The notes: generated from the letters alone by a model not told the origin. 64,000 bases of DNA from an uncultured Anaerolineaceae bacterium (GCA_938020565.1 CALIHP010000012.1:1-64000); one strand, 5' to 3'; counted from the first letter of the stretch, positions 54,430 through 63,503 are shown. A program made the numbers and translations.

Positions 54430-55086
54430 ATGTTTATCACGTTTGAGGGCCCAGATGGGTCAGGGAAGACGACGCAGCTCCGTCGGATCGAAAAGCTTTT
54501 CGCGCGGCTGGGCGTTCCGCTGATGGTCACGCGCGAACCGGGCGGGACCGAAATCGGGGACCAGGTCCGCGAGGTGATCATGAACATGAAAAACCGCTCG
54601 ATGCGCCCGCGGACGGAAATCCTGCTCTTTAACGCCGCCCGGGCGCAGCTCGTCGAGGAGTCGCTCCGTCCGGCGCTCGCGAACGGCGTCGTCGTTATTT
54701 CCGACCGTTTCGCCGATTCGACGCTGGCTTATCAGGGGTACGGCTATGAAGCGGATCTGGCGCCGCTGCGCGCGCTGCTCGCGTTCGCTACCGGCGGCCT
54801 GGTCCCGGATCTGACGCTGCTCTTTGACGTTCCCGCCGAAACCGGGCTGCGCCGGCGAATCGCGAATCATGAAGAATGGAACCGGCTTGACGATTACAGC
54901 GTCCATTTTCATCGCCGCGTCCGCGAGGGGTATTTAGCCTTGGCGGCGGCTGAGCCCGATCGCTGGCGGGTGATCGACGCGGCGGTTGCCGTGGACGACG
55001 TGACGCGTGCGGTGATCGATTGCCTGGCCGACCGCGGCGTTTTGCCTTCGGAGGCGCGGGAGGTTCCGCTTTCGGAGATCGCCTGA
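54430..55086 (+). CDS. tmk: Thymidylate kinase
   Basis: Tmk phosphorylates dTMP to dTDP. The 218-residue enzyme has the P-loop EGPDGSGKTT (residues 6-15), the REPGGT segment, DRF in place of DRY (SDRFADSTLAYQG), and the dimer region. It follows the R3H ATPase gene by two bases and supports DNA precursor supply together with nrdJ. Confidence 0.96.
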   Translation: MFITFEGPDGSGKTTQLRRIEKLFARLGVPLMVTREPGGTEIGDQVREVIMNMKNRSMRPRTEILLFNAARAQLVEESLRPALANGVVVISDRFADSTLAYQGYGYEADLAPLRALLAFATGGLVPDLTLLFDVPAETGLRRRIANHEEWNRLDDYSVHFHRRVREGYLALAAAEPDRWRVIDAAVAVDDVTRAVIDCLADRGVLPSEAREVPLSEIA

Positions 55087-55165
55087 AACTTCTATTAAAT
55101 TTTAAGATCAGATTGAAACGAAGTGCGATAGAATCGGATTAGTTAAGATGAAAGGTTTTGATGCT

Positions 55166-56467
55166 ATGAAAAAATATCGAATCTCGCTGTTGTTCAGCGC
55201 AGCGTTGGCCCTGATCGCCGTCGTTACAGGGGCTTTCGCCGAATCCTGGGAAGAGGCGGAAGTCGCGCCAATCGGAAGCGATCGAATGAAAGGGACGATT
55301 TTCGCGGGAATTCAGCCGAACGCCTCGATCGTCGAGAGTCTGGGCGAAATCAGCGACGCCGACTGGGCGATCGGTCCGGAGGACGCGCCGCTGACGATCC
55401 TGATGTACTCTGATTTTCAATGTCCTTACTGTTCGTTAGCCGGGTTGGCGCTGCTGGAGTATCAGGCGGCGCACGCGGACGAGGTTCGATACGTCTATCG
55501 TCATTTCCCGCTCCCGTACCATTCGAAAGCGCCGGCCGCGGCGTACGCCGCCAACGCCGCCGGGAAACAGGATAAAGCGCTGTTTTTTGAGGTTGAACGT
55601 CTTCTCTACGAGCAACAGGCTATCTGGGCGCAGCTGGAGACGGACGCGGATTTCGAAGCCTGGATTAAGGAAAAGATTCAATCGATCGATTCGATCGACT
55701 ATAAGCAGTGGGAAGAAGATTTCAACGATGAAACGATGCGGGCGGAGCTGTCGGCCGCGTTCGATAAAGCTTCGGCGACCGGCCTGATCGAAGGAACGCC
55801 GACGTTGTTTTTGAATATGAATTCGTTTAAGGGCGGCTGGGAAGCGGCGACGCTCGATAAGTATTTATCATATTTCAAGCTTCAGCGCGAATTTTATACC
55901 GAGCTTCCGCCGATTGTCATCGACGCGGAGAAGGATTACCGGGCAGTTGTCGAAACGTCGAAAGGAACGCTGACGATCGATTTATTGGAAAGAGACGCTC
56001 CTGCGGCCGTGAATAATTTCGTTTTTCTGGCGAGCGAGGGCTGGTACGATGGGAATCCCTTTTACCGCGTTGAACCGGGTTTCATTGCCGAGACCGGCGA
56101 TAAGGCTGGAAGCGGGCTTGGGAACCCGGGGTACTATTTTGCCGGCGACGAGAACGACCTGATGTATGGGGAAATCGGGATGGTTGGAATGGTCAACGGC
56201 GGGGAGGACAAGAACGGATCGAAATTCTTCCTGAGCGACGATCTGACCGCTTATTACACGAGTAAGATTACGGCGCTGAACGAGTCGACGAAGGAAGAAA
56301 ACCGGCTCAGCGGGGACCAGATTTCCGCAGAGGTTGAAAAAGAGCTGGCGAAGCTCTCCGCCGCGTATCCGATTTTTGGCCGCGTCGTCGAAGGCGCGGA
56401 GCTGATTCCGGAGCTGACGACTGACGATTCGATCGTTTCCGTACGAATTGAAGTAAAATCCGAATAA
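55166..56467 (+). CDS. Exported DsbA-like thioredoxin fused to a cyclophilin-type peptidyl-prolyl isomerase
   Basis: The 433-residue protein has a signal peptide (about residues 1-25) and a DsbA-like thioredoxin domain with CPYC (C86 and C89; FQCPYC) and the cis-Pro segment EGTPTLF. After a short linker comes a cyclophilin domain (about 255-425, VVETSKGTLTIDLLERDAPAAVNNFVFLA and FYRVEPGF). Both activities help fold exported proteins, so one chain could combine disulfide exchange and proline isomerisation. The ATG at 55166 gives the cleaner signal peptide; ATG 55148 is also possible. Confidence 0.85.
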   Translation: MKKYRISLLFSAALALIAVVTGAFAESWEEAEVAPIGSDRMKGTIFAGIQPNASIVESLGEISDADWAIGPEDAPLTILMYSDFQCPYCSLAGLALLEYQAAHADEVRYVYRHFPLPYHSKAPAAAYAANAAGKQDKALFFEVERLLYEQQAIWAQLETDADFEAWIKEKIQSIDSIDYKQWEEDFNDETMRAELSAAFDKASATGLIEGTPTLFLNMNSFKGGWEAATLDKYLSYFKLQREFYTELPPIVIDAEKDYRAVVETSKGTLTIDLLERDAPAAVNNFVFLASEGWYDGNPFYRVEPGFIAETGDKAGSGLGNPGYYFAGDENDLMYGEIGMVGMVNGGEDKNGSKFFLSDDLTAYYTSKITALNESTKEENRLSGDQISAEVEKELAKLSAAYPIFGRVVEGAELIPELTTDDSIVSVRIEVKSE

Positions 56468-56473
56468 GTTTAT

Positions 56474-56506
56474 TATAATGACCGATGGGGGATACCCCCC
56501 ATCGGT
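56474..56506 (+). promoter_or_regulatory. -10 element followed by a strong hairpin
   Basis: TATAAT (56474-56479) is followed directly by a perfect 11-bp stem, ACCGATGGGGG with CCCCCATCGGT (56481-56491 and 56496-56506) and a 4-base loop. The hairpin may end the preceding transcript or lie in the 5' leader of plsC. No T-run follows. Confidence 0.5.
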
Positions 56507-56579
56507 TTCAGATCGCCGAAAGACTGAGCGCGGGAATCCGCGCGGACTTCTTTTCTTTCGGAACGGGACGGAGGATAGG

Positions 56580-57290
56580 TTGAATCGTGTAACGCTCTTC
56601 AGGATTGTCGAAAGATTATATCGGGTCTTAAGCCGGGTCACGGTCGAGAACGAGGATTTACTGCCTGCCGAGGGTCCGGTCCTGATCGTCATGAACCATA
56701 TCAGCTTTTGGGATTTTCCGGCGCTGTCGCTGCAGCGGCGGCGCGATGACTGGAACGTTTTTATCGCTTCGTCGTATAAGAATCATCCGATCTTTGGCCG
56801 GATCGCGGACTCGGTCCAGCTGGTCTGGATCGATCGTGGAAAAGCCGATTTCACGGCTATTAAACAGGCGTACGCCTGGCTCCAAAAGGGCGGCGCCTTT
56901 TCTCTCTCTCCAGAGGGGACCCGATCGCGTTCGAAAGGACTGCTGCAGGCGAAGGAAGGCGTTTCGATGATCGCGCTGAAAGCGAGCGTTCCGATCGTTC
57001 CGGTCGGGATCGTCGGGTCGGATCGTATTTTCTCGGACCTTTTGAAGCTGCGCCGCGCGCGGGTCACGATGCGTTTCGGCCCGCCGGCGTCGTACCCGCC
57101 GATCGATCCGGAACGCCGGAGCGAGTCGCTGCGCGAGATGACCGACGATATCATGTGCCGGATCGGCGCGCTGCTGCCGGACGCGATGCATGGTTTTTAT
57201 GCGGGGAATCCTGCGATTGAGCGAATCCGCGCGGAGTGGCGCGGTCTCTATCCGGGAATGCATCTTCCGGATTCGGGCGGAACTGCTTGA
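56580..57290 (+). CDS. plsC: 1-acyl-sn-glycerol-3-phosphate acyltransferase (PlsC family)
   Basis: The 236-residue protein has the acyltransferase motif NHISFWD (H40, D45) and PEGTRSRS for phosphate binding, with further conserved AKEGVSMIAL and VPIVPVGIVGSD segments. It would acylate lysophosphatidic acid in phospholipid synthesis. The TTG at 56580 has GGAGG five bases upstream; the ATG at 56478 sits inside the -10 and is rejected. A soft membrane-association segment is at the N-terminus. Confidence 0.9.
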   Translation: MNRVTLFRIVERLYRVLSRVTVENEDLLPAEGPVLIVMNHISFWDFPALSLQRRRDDWNVFIASSYKNHPIFGRIADSVQLVWIDRGKADFTAIKQAYAWLQKGGAFSLSPEGTRSRSKGLLQAKEGVSMIALKASVPIVPVGIVGSDRIFSDLLKLRRARVTMRFGPPASYPPIDPERRSESLREMTDDIMCRIGALLPDAMHGFYAGNPAIERIRAEWRGLYPGMHLPDSGGTA

Positions 57291-57516
57291 TTAATCGTGC
57301 TATAATCCTGAAGTTGAAGTGTACTGAATCCGACGTAACGGATGCCCGGAGCGGCCGAATTTCAGTAAAATCCGCTTAGCGTATAATTTATAATTGAGAA
57401 AAAAGAAGCCGACCCTGCGCGCCCTGACGGACGTCCTGAAGCAACCGGTCGCTCCGCGTTCATCCGGTTCCGCCGCTGCGAACGGATCAGGGCGCGAAAG
57501 GAACCCACGAAATAAA

Positions 57517-58800
57517 ATGGAAAAATATATGAGAGCTGAAGAATTATTAAATTTACCGTTAGCCGAATTGCGTAAGATTGCCGTTGATTTGGAAGTTCCG
57601 AACGCGCAGCGTTTGAAAAAAGATACCCTGATCGTAAAAATCCGGCAGGCGGAAGGCGAACGCGAAGGCGTCGATATCCGCGGCGGGATTTTAGAAATTC
57701 AGAACGAAGGGATCGGTTTCCTGCGAACGAATTATCAGGTTGGAAAAGAAGACGTCTACGTTTCCCAGGCGCAGCTTCGCCGCTACGATTTACGCAACGG
57801 CGACCAGATTATCGGTTTTGTCCGTCAGCCGCGCGAATCCGAGCGGCATTACGGCCTCCTCCGGATCGAGTCGATCAACGGGCAGGCGCCGGAGCAGGCG
57901 AAGAAGCGCAAGAGCTTTGAGTCGATGACGCCGATTTTCCCGAATCATCAGTTCAATCTCGAATACGAGCCGTCCGGGATGGCGACGCGCATGATTAACC
58001 TGATCGCGCCGATTGGACGGGGCCAGCGCGGGATGATCGTTTCGCCGCCAAAGGCCGGGAAGACAACGATCCTGAAACAGGTCGCGAACGCGATTTCCGC
58101 GCGCTATCCCGATGTGCACCTGATTATCGCGCTGATCGGCGAACGCCCGGAAGAGGTTACCGACATGGACCGCTCGGTCGACGCCGAAGTCGTCGCGTCG
58201 ACGTTCGACGAACCGGTCAACCAGCACGTCCGTACTTCGGAAATTACGCTGGAACGGGCGAAGCGGCTCGTTGAGATCGGGAAGGACGTCGTCATCCTGC
58301 TGGATTCGCTGACGCGGTTGGCGCGCGCTTATAACATGGTCGTCAATCCGTCCGGCCGGACGCTGTCGGGCGGGATGGATCCGTCGGCTATGTATCCGCC
58401 GAAGCGGTTCTTCGGCGCGGCGCGCAACCTCGAGGAGGGCGGATCGCTGACGATTCTGGCGACGGCGCTCGTCGATACCGGATCGCGGCTGGACGACGTC
58501 GTTTACGAAGAGTTTAAGGGAACGGGGAACATGGAGCTGCATCTGTCCCGGAAGCTTCAGGAACGGCGGATTTATCCGGCGATCGATATTGAAAAATCGG
58601 GTACGCGCCGTGAAGATCTCCTGATCGGGCAGGATCTCCCGCGCGTTTGGCTGATGCGCCGGATGTACATGCAGATGATTTCGCAGCCGCCGCAGGGCGC
58701 GGGGATGGATACCGCGGTCGCGACCGAGGCGATTATTCAGCGTATGCAGCGGGCTAAGACGAACGCCGAGTTCCTCGAGAATCTGACGGAGAATTCATGA
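57517..58800 (+). CDS. rho: Transcription termination factor Rho
   Basis: Rho is the RNA-dependent hexameric helicase that ends transcription. The protein has the N-terminal helical part (MRAEELLNLPLAELRKIA), the RNA-binding cold-shock-like domain (IEGILEIQNEGIGFLRTNY region), Walker A (PPKAGKTTILK), and Walker B/Q-loop (DVVILLDSLTRLARAYN). I place the start at ATG 57517, where A+T-rich codons begin; an upstream TTG at 57394 could add 41 residues and lies six bases after TATAAT (57382-57387). The stop overlaps the M23 peptidase start by four bases. Confidence 0.93.
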   Translation: MEKYMRAEELLNLPLAELRKIAVDLEVPNAQRLKKDTLIVKIRQAEGEREGVDIRGGILEIQNEGIGFLRTNYQVGKEDVYVSQAQLRRYDLRNGDQIIGFVRQPRESERHYGLLRIESINGQAPEQAKKRKSFESMTPIFPNHQFNLEYEPSGMATRMINLIAPIGRGQRGMIVSPPKAGKTTILKQVANAISARYPDVHLIIALIGERPEEVTDMDRSVDAEVVASTFDEPVNQHVRTSEITLERAKRLVEIGKDVVILLDSLTRLARAYNMVVNPSGRTLSGGMDPSAMYPPKRFFGAARNLEEGGSLTILATALVDTGSRLDDVVYEEFKGTGNMELHLSRKLQERRIYPAIDIEKSGTRREDLLIGQDLPRVWLMRRMYMQMISQPPQGAGMDTAVATEAIIQRMQRAKTNAEFLENLTENS

Positions 58801-59894
58801 AATCCTTTTCCCGGTCGGCGGCGGAGCGCGCGGTTCCGATTTGGGCCGCTCTGGCGCTTTGGCTGGTCGCTTTTGCCGCGATGTTTTTCATGGGCATCGT
58901 TATCGCTCAGCGGACGCCGGTTATCCGCGGCTCGGTCGATCAGGCGGAGCGCAGCGCTGAAATCGGCGCCGGATATCAGGAGCGCGTCGAATCGAACGCG
59001 TCGCTTCCGAGCCAGATTCCGCCGTATACTCCGGATTCGGACCAGTCGATCAGGCGTTCTTCGATCCTGATTACCGATAAACCGGAGTCGGCGGCGACCG
59101 AAGCGACGAAGTATACGATCGCGGCCGGCGATTCGATTTACAGTATCGCCAGCCGGTTCAACCTGGAGCCGGAGACGATTCTCTGGTCGAACTATGACGT
59201 TCTTCATGACGACGCGCATAATATTTCTATCGGCGACGAGCTGATTATTCCGCCGTCGGACGGGATTTATTATCTCTGGAAGGAGAACGACGTTCTGCAG
59301 CGGGTCGCGGATAAATATCACGTTGATCCTAAGGCGATCCTGCTCGATCCGGCGAATAAGCTGGATATTACGTCGCCGGCGATTAAAGCGGGGGAATATG
59401 TGATGCTTCCCGGCGGGTACCGCGCGACGGCTGTGATCAGTCCGGTCGTTTTTGAGTACTCGAAGGATTCCGGGGTAAAGAAGAAGATTTCCGGCCCGGG
59501 CGGCTGCGACTGGGATTACGCAGGGTACGGGAACGGTTCGTTCGTCTGGCCTTCGGCGACGCATTCCGTGTCGGGAAATGATTTCTGGTCCGGGCATATG
59601 GGACTCGATATCGCGACCGTCCTGGGTGGGCCGATTTACGCCGCCGACGGCGGGACGGTTATTTATTCGGGTCCGATCAGCGGCGGCTATGGGATCATGA
59701 TCATGATCGATCATGGCAACGGTTACCAGACGCTGTATGCGCATTTGTCTTCCGTTTCGGTGAGCTGCGGTCAGGGCGTGTCGCAGGGGCAGGTTATTGG
59801 GGCAGGGGGAAGTACCGGAAACTCAACCGGTCCGCACCTGCATTTTGAGGTGCGTTATGGCGGCGGATATGTCAATCCGTGGAACGTGCTTTAG
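58797..59894 (+). CDS. Secreted M23 peptidase with LysM domains
   Basis: The 365-residue protein has an N-terminal membrane/signal segment (about residues 14-38), two LysM-like domains (about 105-150, YTIAAGDSIYSIASRFNLEPE; and about 158-205, IYYLWKENDVLQRVADKYHV), and a C-terminal M23 metallopeptidase domain with H267 and D271 (HMGLD) and H347/H349 (HLHFE). It would cut peptide cross-links or bind the cell wall. The metal ligands are all present. Translation is coupled with rho by a four-base overlap. A terminator follows. Confidence 0.93.
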   Translation: MKSFSRSAAERAVPIWAALALWLVAFAAMFFMGIVIAQRTPVIRGSVDQAERSAEIGAGYQERVESNASLPSQIPPYTPDSDQSIRRSSILITDKPESAATEATKYTIAAGDSIYSIASRFNLEPETILWSNYDVLHDDAHNISIGDELIIPPSDGIYYLWKENDVLQRVADKYHVDPKAILLDPANKLDITSPAIKAGEYVMLPGGYRATAVISPVVFEYSKDSGVKKKISGPGGCDWDYAGYGNGSFVWPSATHSVSGNDFWSGHMGLDIATVLGGPIYAADGGTVIYSGPISGGYGIMIMIDHGNGYQTLYAHLSSVSVSCGQGVSQGQVIGAGGSTGNSTGPHLHFEVRYGGGYVNPWNVL

Positions 59895-59926
59895 GCGCGC
59901 ATTGCCGCTGTTGGATGGAAATCGGG

Positions 59927-59955
59927 ACCTCCCGGCTCATGCCCGGGAGGTTTTT
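59927..59955 (+). terminator. Rho-independent terminator after the M23 peptidase
   Basis: ACCTCCCGG (59927-59935) pairs perfectly with CCGGGAGGT (59943-59951) across a 7-base loop and continues into a run of T (59951-59955). Confidence 0.93.
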
Positions 59956-60047
59956 GATTCACTGCGCGGATGCGGTTCGAAAAAAACGTGTGGCTGTGGG
60001 GCTGAGCTGCGCAGAATGTAACCCGATTTATGTGACGGAAATCAGGA

Positions 60048-60075
60048 TTGATTTAAAGCACTATGTGAGTACAAT
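60048..60075 (+). promoter_or_regulatory. Promoter of the LacI-AnmK-transporter operon
   Basis: TTGATT (60048-60053) and TACAAT (60070-60075) are 16 bases apart. The inverted repeat of the operator begins directly at the end of the -10, so a repressor bound there would block initiation. Confidence 0.65.
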
Positions 60076-60116
60076 CCTGATATGAGATCGATCTCAGAGA
60101 ACGATCTCATATCAGG
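60076..60116 (+). promoter_or_regulatory. Operator/inverted repeat of the LacI-type regulator
   Basis: A perfect 15-bp inverted repeat (60076-60090 with 60102-60116, starting CCTGATATGAG) has an 11-base spacer. Within it TGAGATCGATCTCA (60083-60096) is a 14-bp palindrome centred on CG, as LacI-family operators usually are. The right arm ends beside the GGGAGG ribosome site of the regulator, so an mRNA hairpin could also affect its translation. Confidence 0.7.
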
Positions 60117-60125
60117 GAGGCGCTC

Positions 60126-61175
60126 ATGCCTAAGCCAATTACGATTACCGACGTTGCAATTTACGCAGGCGTATCTCGCGCGACCGCTGGCCGCGTAATC
60201 GGGAACTACGGTATTGTTTCTGACGAGGCTCGGAAAAAAGTTGCCGATGCGATTGCGGCTTTGAATTATCAGCCGAATTCCTTCGCGCAGGGGTTGCGGA
60301 GTCGTGAGTCTAAGACGATTGGGGTCGTTTTAGGCAGTATCAAGAACAGCTACTGTAATTCACTGGTATACGCGATTGAAAAGGAGGCGGCGGAGAACGG
60401 ATATCATGTCCTCATTTGTAATACGCAGGAAAATGTTGAAAAGGAACGACTGCAATTACAGAATATTTATGGGAAGATGGTGGATGGGGTCTGCCTGATA
60501 TCCGCTTTTTCACGCGGATCGTTTATTCCCAAACGTGATCGCTTCTTATACGACGGCGAGGTTCCGTTGATCGTCCTTGATCGCGAGATTAAGGGTCTTG
60601 AAATGGAGCTGATTCAAAGTACGAATAAAAAATCCTCTTATGACGCGACGTCATACCTGATCTCGGCGGGACATACGAAGATTGGCGTTATCGGAACGAA
60701 AGAGTATTCAACGGTCATCGACCGCGTTTCAGGATATAAGAAAGCGCTCCGGAACCATAATATTCCGATTGATGAAAGCCTGATCTCGTATGGGGATTAT
60801 TTTGAAGAAAAAATGGGCGCGGCGTTAGCGAATGAATTGCTGCGAGGGCATCCGGAAATTACGGCGCTGTACGTTCTGAACGATTCGTTCTGTCCGGGAG
60901 TTTTGATTGAACTGAAAAAATGGGGGATCAAGGTCCCGAACGATCTCTCGCTTTTAGTCTGGGACGACAGCGAACTGAACGAGTTGCATGAAATCACTAC
61001 GGTCGTTCAGCAAGTCGACGAAACAGGCAGAAGAGCGGTTCAACGGCTTTTATCCCTGATCAGACATCCTGAATTACGACGGGAACGGCAGAAAGTGTTG
61101 CTGCCGACTGAATTAATAGTCCGTGCGTCCTGCGGTTCGCCGCGGATAGGGAAGTTGCCCATTCTGGGCGAATGA
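60126..61175 (+). CDS. LacI family transcriptional regulator
   Basis: The 349-residue protein has the N-terminal helix-turn-helix and hinge (ITITDVAIYAGVSRATAGRVIGN, residues 5-27, then NYQPNSFAQGLRS) and a periplasmic-binding-protein-like ligand domain. It probably represses its own operon through the adjacent inverted repeat and is released by a sugar related to the transporter substrate. The anmK-like gene follows in 19 bases. The ligand is not known. Confidence 0.93.
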   Translation: MPKPITITDVAIYAGVSRATAGRVIGNYGIVSDEARKKVADAIAALNYQPNSFAQGLRSRESKTIGVVLGSIKNSYCNSLVYAIEKEAAENGYHVLICNTQENVEKERLQLQNIYGKMVDGVCLISAFSRGSFIPKRDRFLYDGEVPLIVLDREIKGLEMELIQSTNKKSSYDATSYLISAGHTKIGVIGTKEYSTVIDRVSGYKKALRNHNIPIDESLISYGDYFEEKMGAALANELLRGHPEITALYVLNDSFCPGVLIELKKWGIKVPNDLSLLVWDDSELNELHEITTVVQQVDETGRRAVQRLLSLIRHPELRRERQKVLLPTELIVRASCGSPRIGKLPILGE

Positions 61176-61194
61176 ATTCAAAAAGGAGATATAT

Positions 61195-62448
61195 ATGGCG
61201 TTTATTATTGGCATGAACAGTGGCTCATCATTTGATGGAATTGATGTCGTTCTCTGTGAAACGGAGATCGAGGATGATGGCTTTCCAAAAAAACCGAGGT
61301 TTATTTGCGGAAGCTCATATGACTGGCCTGATGAGGTCAGGGGGATTGTCTCTGATTCGTTTGTCAATAAAGTCGACATGATCGGTTTGAACCGGCTGAA
61401 TTATATTTGTGGTGCTGTTTTTGCTGAGAAGGCGGCAAAATTCATGAAGGATAATAAGATCGATCCGCTTGATGTTGCTGTGATCGGCGTAGACACGCAA
61501 ACAATCTATCAGGAACAACCCGATCATAAACGGATTTCTGAGATGAGCGAGGCGGAAAAGGCGAACTGGCCGGGAAGGTGGCTGAGCAAGGCATATCCGG
61601 CTGGGATGCAGATGGGCGAGTCGTCGGTTATCGCGAATTTGACGAACGTCGATACCGTGACGCATTTTCGTCCGGCGGATCATGTTTTTGGTGGATCTGC
61701 GGCTCCATTAATGCCCTATCTTGACTTTATCTTATTTCGGAAAGATGATCATCCATCAATGACATTGAATATTGGCGGAATTGCGAACTTGCATGTTGGC
61801 TGTTCTGATCGGGCAAAGATGTTCGGGTTTGATACTGGTCCGGGAAACGTCATTTCGAATTATATGATGAAAAAACTATTCGGACGCGATTATGATCAGG
61901 ATGGGCAGGTCGCCCGAAGTGGTCAGGTAAATTCAGATCTACTCGATTATTTCATGCATCATCCATTCTTTGACAGGCCGGTTCCCCGATCCGGATGGAT
62001 CGCCGATTATGGCCCGGCTTATATTGACGGTGTTTTGACCCGGTTCCTCGGGCTTCCAAAGGAAGATTTTATTGCGACTGCCTGCGAGTTTACTGGTGCG
62101 GCGGTTGGGAAGAGCCTGACAGATAATATTCCGGAATCGATTATTCGAGTAACAGATAAGCTGTACACGTCTGGCGGCGGCGTAAAAAATCCCGCGATTA
62201 TGGCTGCGATTCAAAAGTACGTCCCGGAAAACATTACGGTTACGACCTCCGCGGATATTGGAATACCCCCGGAGTTTAAGGAAGCGATCAAATTTGCGAC
62301 GATCGCCTATTCGACGATTAACGATATTCCCGGGAATATTCCAGCAGCTGGGCACGCGTCTCAGTACGCAATTTTAGGGAAAATTGCCCGGGCTCCCAGG
62401 CATATCAGAGGCGGAGCGCAGTTCGTTCGGGAGAACCCCGCGCGGTAA
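61195..62448 (+). CDS. AnmK-like anhydro-N-acetylmuramic acid kinase family protein, divergent
   Basis: The 417-residue protein matches the AnmK fold: GMNSGSSFDGID near the start (AnmK: GVMSGTSLDGVD), LNIGGIANLHV, FDTGPGNVI, and SGGGVKNP. AnmK opens and phosphorylates 1,6-anhydro-MurNAc during wall recycling. Two sites differ: the family's DFR catalytic-Asp motif reads HFR (H157), and the CHGQT segment reads VDTQT. It also has extra residues around 108-140. The gene may phosphorylate a different sugar or be altered in activity, so I give no symbol. Its operon with LacI and an ABC importer suggests catabolism of an imported sugar. Confidence 0.8.
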   Translation: MAFIIGMNSGSSFDGIDVVLCETEIEDDGFPKKPRFICGSSYDWPDEVRGIVSDSFVNKVDMIGLNRLNYICGAVFAEKAAKFMKDNKIDPLDVAVIGVDTQTIYQEQPDHKRISEMSEAEKANWPGRWLSKAYPAGMQMGESSVIANLTNVDTVTHFRPADHVFGGSAAPLMPYLDFILFRKDDHPSMTLNIGGIANLHVGCSDRAKMFGFDTGPGNVISNYMMKKLFGRDYDQDGQVARSGQVNSDLLDYFMHHPFFDRPVPRSGWIADYGPAYIDGVLTRFLGLPKEDFIATACEFTGAAVGKSLTDNIPESIIRVTDKLYTSGGGVKNPAIMAAIQKYVPENITVTTSADIGIPPEFKEAIKFATIAYSTINDIPGNIPAAGHASQYAILGKIARAPRHIRGGAQFVRENPAR

Positions 62449-62480
62449 ATTGCGCGGCGGAAAAAAGAAAGGATTGAAAG

Positions 62481-63425
62481 ATGAAAAAAATAATGGTTGT
62501 TTTATTGATTATCGTGGCGGTGGGATTATTTTTCGGCTCCGTTGCAGCCGCCCAAGAAGCCAAACCCATCAAAATTGGCGTCTCATTCGGCCAGAATGTC
62601 CATCCCTTTTTTGTCGCGATGCAGTTAGGTATCGAGGCGGCCTGCAAGGAGCTTGGAATCACAGATTATACCATTCTTTCCGCGGATTCCGTCCTCGAGA
62701 CGCAGGTTTCTCAGATTGAAAATTTGGTCAGTATGGGAAGCGACGTTATTCTGCTGAATCCGTATGATTCGGACGGGGTCGTTAACGCGGTCCGATCGGC
62801 CTTGGATTCGGGCGTTGGAATTTTTACGATGGATATCGACTGCGAAGGGTCAACTGCGTTTGTCGCTTCCGATAATAAGACTGTTGGGAAAATGTTAGGC
62901 GAGTATGTTTCCGAGAAGCTTCAGGGAGAGGGAGAAATCGCGATTATCGACGGTATTTCGGTAACTTCGTTAAAGGATCGAACGGAAGGGTTTCATGAGG
63001 CAATTAAAGGAACGAATATTCGCGTTGTCGCAGAGCAGTATTCGGCAATGGCGCGCGATACGTCGCTCGCTTCAGCAGAAACGATTCTTCAAGCGCATCC
63101 GGATATCAGGGCTTTTGTCGGCGTAAACGAGAATTCCGGGATGGGGATTCTGAGCGCAGTGACTTCTTCAGGCCTGGAAGGAATTTTGCTGACGACCGTG
63201 GACGCGACGGCTGAGAATCTGGCGGCGATTCGAGACGGTAAAGTCGAAATCGGAATTTCTCAAAATCCTTATCTGATGGGCTATCAGGCGGTTGAGCAGG
63301 CAGTGAAATGGTTCAGAGGAGACGAAATAGAGAAATTTATTGAGATTCCGGTTGAGTATATGGATAAAACGAATGTTGATGAATTTATCGAACGTGAAAA
63401 AGGATATGGCGTTGAGATCAAGTAG
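62481..63425 (+). CDS. Sugar ABC transporter substrate-binding protein (RbsB-like)
   Basis: The 314-residue exported protein has a signal peptide (about residues 1-24) and the Peripla_BP_4 fold seen in ribose-type (CUT2) uptake systems, with IKIGVSFGQNVHPFFVAMQLG at the start and VNENSGMGILSAV and LTTVDATAENLAAI later. There is no lipobox cysteine near the signal cleavage site, so it may stay anchored by its signal or be soluble. It feeds the ATPase encoded next. Its ligand is unknown. Confidence 0.92.
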   Translation: MKKIMVVLLIIVAVGLFFGSVAAAQEAKPIKIGVSFGQNVHPFFVAMQLGIEAACKELGITDYTILSADSVLETQVSQIENLVSMGSDVILLNPYDSDGVVNAVRSALDSGVGIFTMDIDCEGSTAFVASDNKTVGKMLGEYVSEKLQGEGEIAIIDGISVTSLKDRTEGFHEAIKGTNIRVVAEQYSAMARDTSLASAETILQAHPDIRAFVGVNENSGMGILSAVTSSGLEGILLTTVDATAENLAAIRDGKVEIGISQNPYLMGYQAVEQAVKWFRGDEIEKFIEIPVEYMDKTNVDEFIEREKGYGVEIK

Positions 63426-63445
63426 TTTATAAGGGGAAGCTGCGA

Positions 63446-63480
63446 AGCCGCCTGTCCAGTATGCTGACAGGCGGCTTTGT
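63446..63480 (+). terminator. Intercistronic hairpin between binding protein and ATPase
   Basis: AGCCGCCTGTC (63446-63456) pairs perfectly with GACAGGCGGCT (63466-63476) across a 9-base loop. The tail is only TTGT, so it is probably a leaky terminator or RNA-stabilising stem that lets the binding protein be made in excess. Confidence 0.7.
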
Positions 63481-63503
63481 AAAAGGGGAGCGGAGGTAGG
63501 CAG

